From JBEBVQ01 sp037190845 (GTDB taxonomy: Bacteria; Bacteroidota; Bacteroidia; Chitinophagales; Chitinophagaceae): a stretch of 7,290 nucleotides of DNA. Both the position numbers and the translations under genes were made by a program. A model generated the notes under the pieces. The model made no database searches. It was not told where the DNA came from and worked only from the letters and a program-made list of their open reading frames with translations. The DNA lies in contig JBBCJI010000039.1 of NCBI GenBank assembly GCA_037190845.1, forward strand, positions 1 to 7,290, written 5' to 3'. Below, one piece after another: positions 6,558 to 7,290 of the stretch. How positions within the stretch are numbered: the first letter of the stretch is position 1; each line of letters opens with the position of its first letter.

Positions 6558-6600
6558 CGAAACGTTTTTTGGCCTTGTCTGATTGGTAAATGAATTCTTT

Positions 6601-6705
6601 TCAAACCTGTTTCCCGCGTTCCGCTTCTGGCGGGCATACTCCGGCTTCACGGGTTTGAGATTTATCCAGCAGACTTGTAAAGAACTCAGGGCTTATCATT
6701 TTCAT
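6601..6705 (-). CDS. Small ORF coupled to the transposase
   Basis: A 34-codon frame starts at an ATG that overlaps the transposase stop by one base (TAATG, positions 6707-6703) and ends at TGA 6603-6601. A second ATG follows two codons later. The product begins MKMISPEFFTSLLDKSQTRE and ends GVCPPEAERGKQV. I do not recognise it. The one-base overlap is a classic translational-coupling arrangement, and it could be a small accessory ORF of the IS. It also contains CCCGC/GCGGG arms (6613-6617, 6630-6634) nested in TCAAACC/GGTTTGA (6601-6607, 6652-6658), so an RNA or DNA structure may be the conserved feature instead of the peptide. Confidence 0.3.
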   Translation of the reverse strand: MKMISPEFFTSLLDKSQTREAGVCPPEAERGKQV

Positions 6706-7290
6706 TACGGACTACAATCATCATTACAGGTAATCCGCTGATTGACGCTCACCCGTCGCTTTCGGGCATCTGCTATCTGAATTGTAAACTTGTGTTTGTC
6801 GGGAATATTTCCACTTAGCACTTCGTTGGGTGTAAGTCCGCAGAGATTTTTCTGCGGCATGTTATTGTAATCTTTCAGGGCATTATCCAGAATTTTCACG
6901 AGTTCTTCCGTGTCTGACACAGGATTAGGAAACAAATACCTGTATTTCAGGATTTTATTTGCGGCTTCAGCCATACTGTTACTCTGGACAATATCCACCT
7001 GTGCGATCAATTTTCTCCAAAGAATTCCAGGTTTGTTTAACCATTTTGTTACGGCACCATTATTTTCAGCCCCACCGTCAGTGATGAGGGTTCCTTCACT
7101 GTTCATTAATCCAAACTGTTCCAATACCTGCTGTAATGTTTCTTTGGCGATTTCGCTGCTGTATTTAGTAGCGGCTTTACAGGCGAGTATAGCCCGACTG
7201 TAATTATCACGGATCAGATAGAGGTAGTGCTTTACTCCGTTGACAGTCTTGAACAGAGTGACGTCCATATGTAATACTTTCATTAGCCCT
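6705..7290 (-). CDS. rve/DDE-type transposase, C-terminal part (runs off the right edge)
   Basis: The frame is open to the window edge (a Gly-Leu precedes the first internal ATG at 7283), so the N-terminal DNA-binding part is missing. About 194 residues remain. Counted from that ATG, the retroviral-integrase catalytic core is plain: D7 in HMDVTLF, D69 in LITDGGAENNG, and E106 in IVQSNSMAEAANK, a D-D-E triad with 36 residues between the last two. LYLIRDNYSRAILACKAA and the late DYNNMPQKNLCGLTPNEVLSGNIPDK are typical of IS3/IS481-like transposases common in Bacteroidota. It ends in CNDDCSP. The enzyme cuts and joins IS ends to target DNA. It lies on the same strand as the left-edge transposase piece. 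Confidence 0.88.
   Translation of the reverse strand, partial: GLMKVLHMDVTLFKTVNGVKHYLYLIRDNYSRAILACKAATKYSSEIAKETLQQVLEQFGLMNSEGTLITDGGAENNGAVTKWLNKPGILWRKLIAQVDIVQSNSMAEAANKILKYRYLFPNPVSDTEELVKILDNALKDYNNMPQKNLCGLTPNEVLSGNIPDKHKFTIQIADARKRRVSVNQRITCNDDCSP

Noticed and set aside
6910..7203. 97-codon plus-strand frame
   Set aside because: It is antisense to the transposase catalytic core, which has a clear D-D-E triad.

Overview
The window looks like an accessory island from a Bacteroidota genome, most likely close to Chitinophagaceae. That assignment rests on recognisable protein types (a TcC-like Rhs protein, a HEPN protein, a RelE/ParE pair of a kind common in Bacteroidota, and an rve-family transposase seen in that phylum) and on the weak Shine-Dalgarno signals. 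It is an inference, because no rRNA or housekeeping gene is present.

Layout. Positions 1-240 (minus) hold the N-terminal part of what is probably a transposase, cut by the left edge. Positions 241-654 have no convincing gene but contain a long-range inverted repeat. Positions 655-1416 (plus) encode a HEPN-domain protein. Facing it is a two-gene type II toxin-antitoxin operon on the minus strand (antitoxin 1710-1913, toxin 1460-1717, 8-nt overlap), with two adjacent palindromes upstream as candidate operator. Positions 2038-5085 (plus) encode a 1015-residue Rhs/TcC-type polymorphic toxin. It has a high-GC YD-repeat shell, a self-cleavage core ending near residue 757, and an AT-richer C-terminal toxin region of about 258 residues that I cannot assign to a family. 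Two bases after its stop is a small lipoprotein gene (5088-5567), the probable immunity gene. Next comes a displaced second cassette (5600-6532) that repeats the Rhs core and the first part of the toxin region, then diverges in the last 100 or so residues. It has no recognisable immunity gene and no Rhs shell. A perfect 12-bp hairpin overlaps its stop codon. From 6601 to the right edge (minus) is the catalytic C-terminal part of an rve/DDE transposase with a small coupled ORF downstream.

How the parts fit. The main Rhs gene plus lipoprotein form a toxin-immunity pair, and the downstream cassette is the kind of orphan module that can replace the active toxin end by recombination through the shared core. 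A lipoprotein as immunity factor suggests the toxin acts in the periplasm or at the membrane (inference). The TA operon and HEPN protein are typical companions in mobile defence or conflict islands. Transposase pieces on the same strand at both edges raise the possibility that the whole block is flanked by two copies of one IS, but neither copy is complete here.
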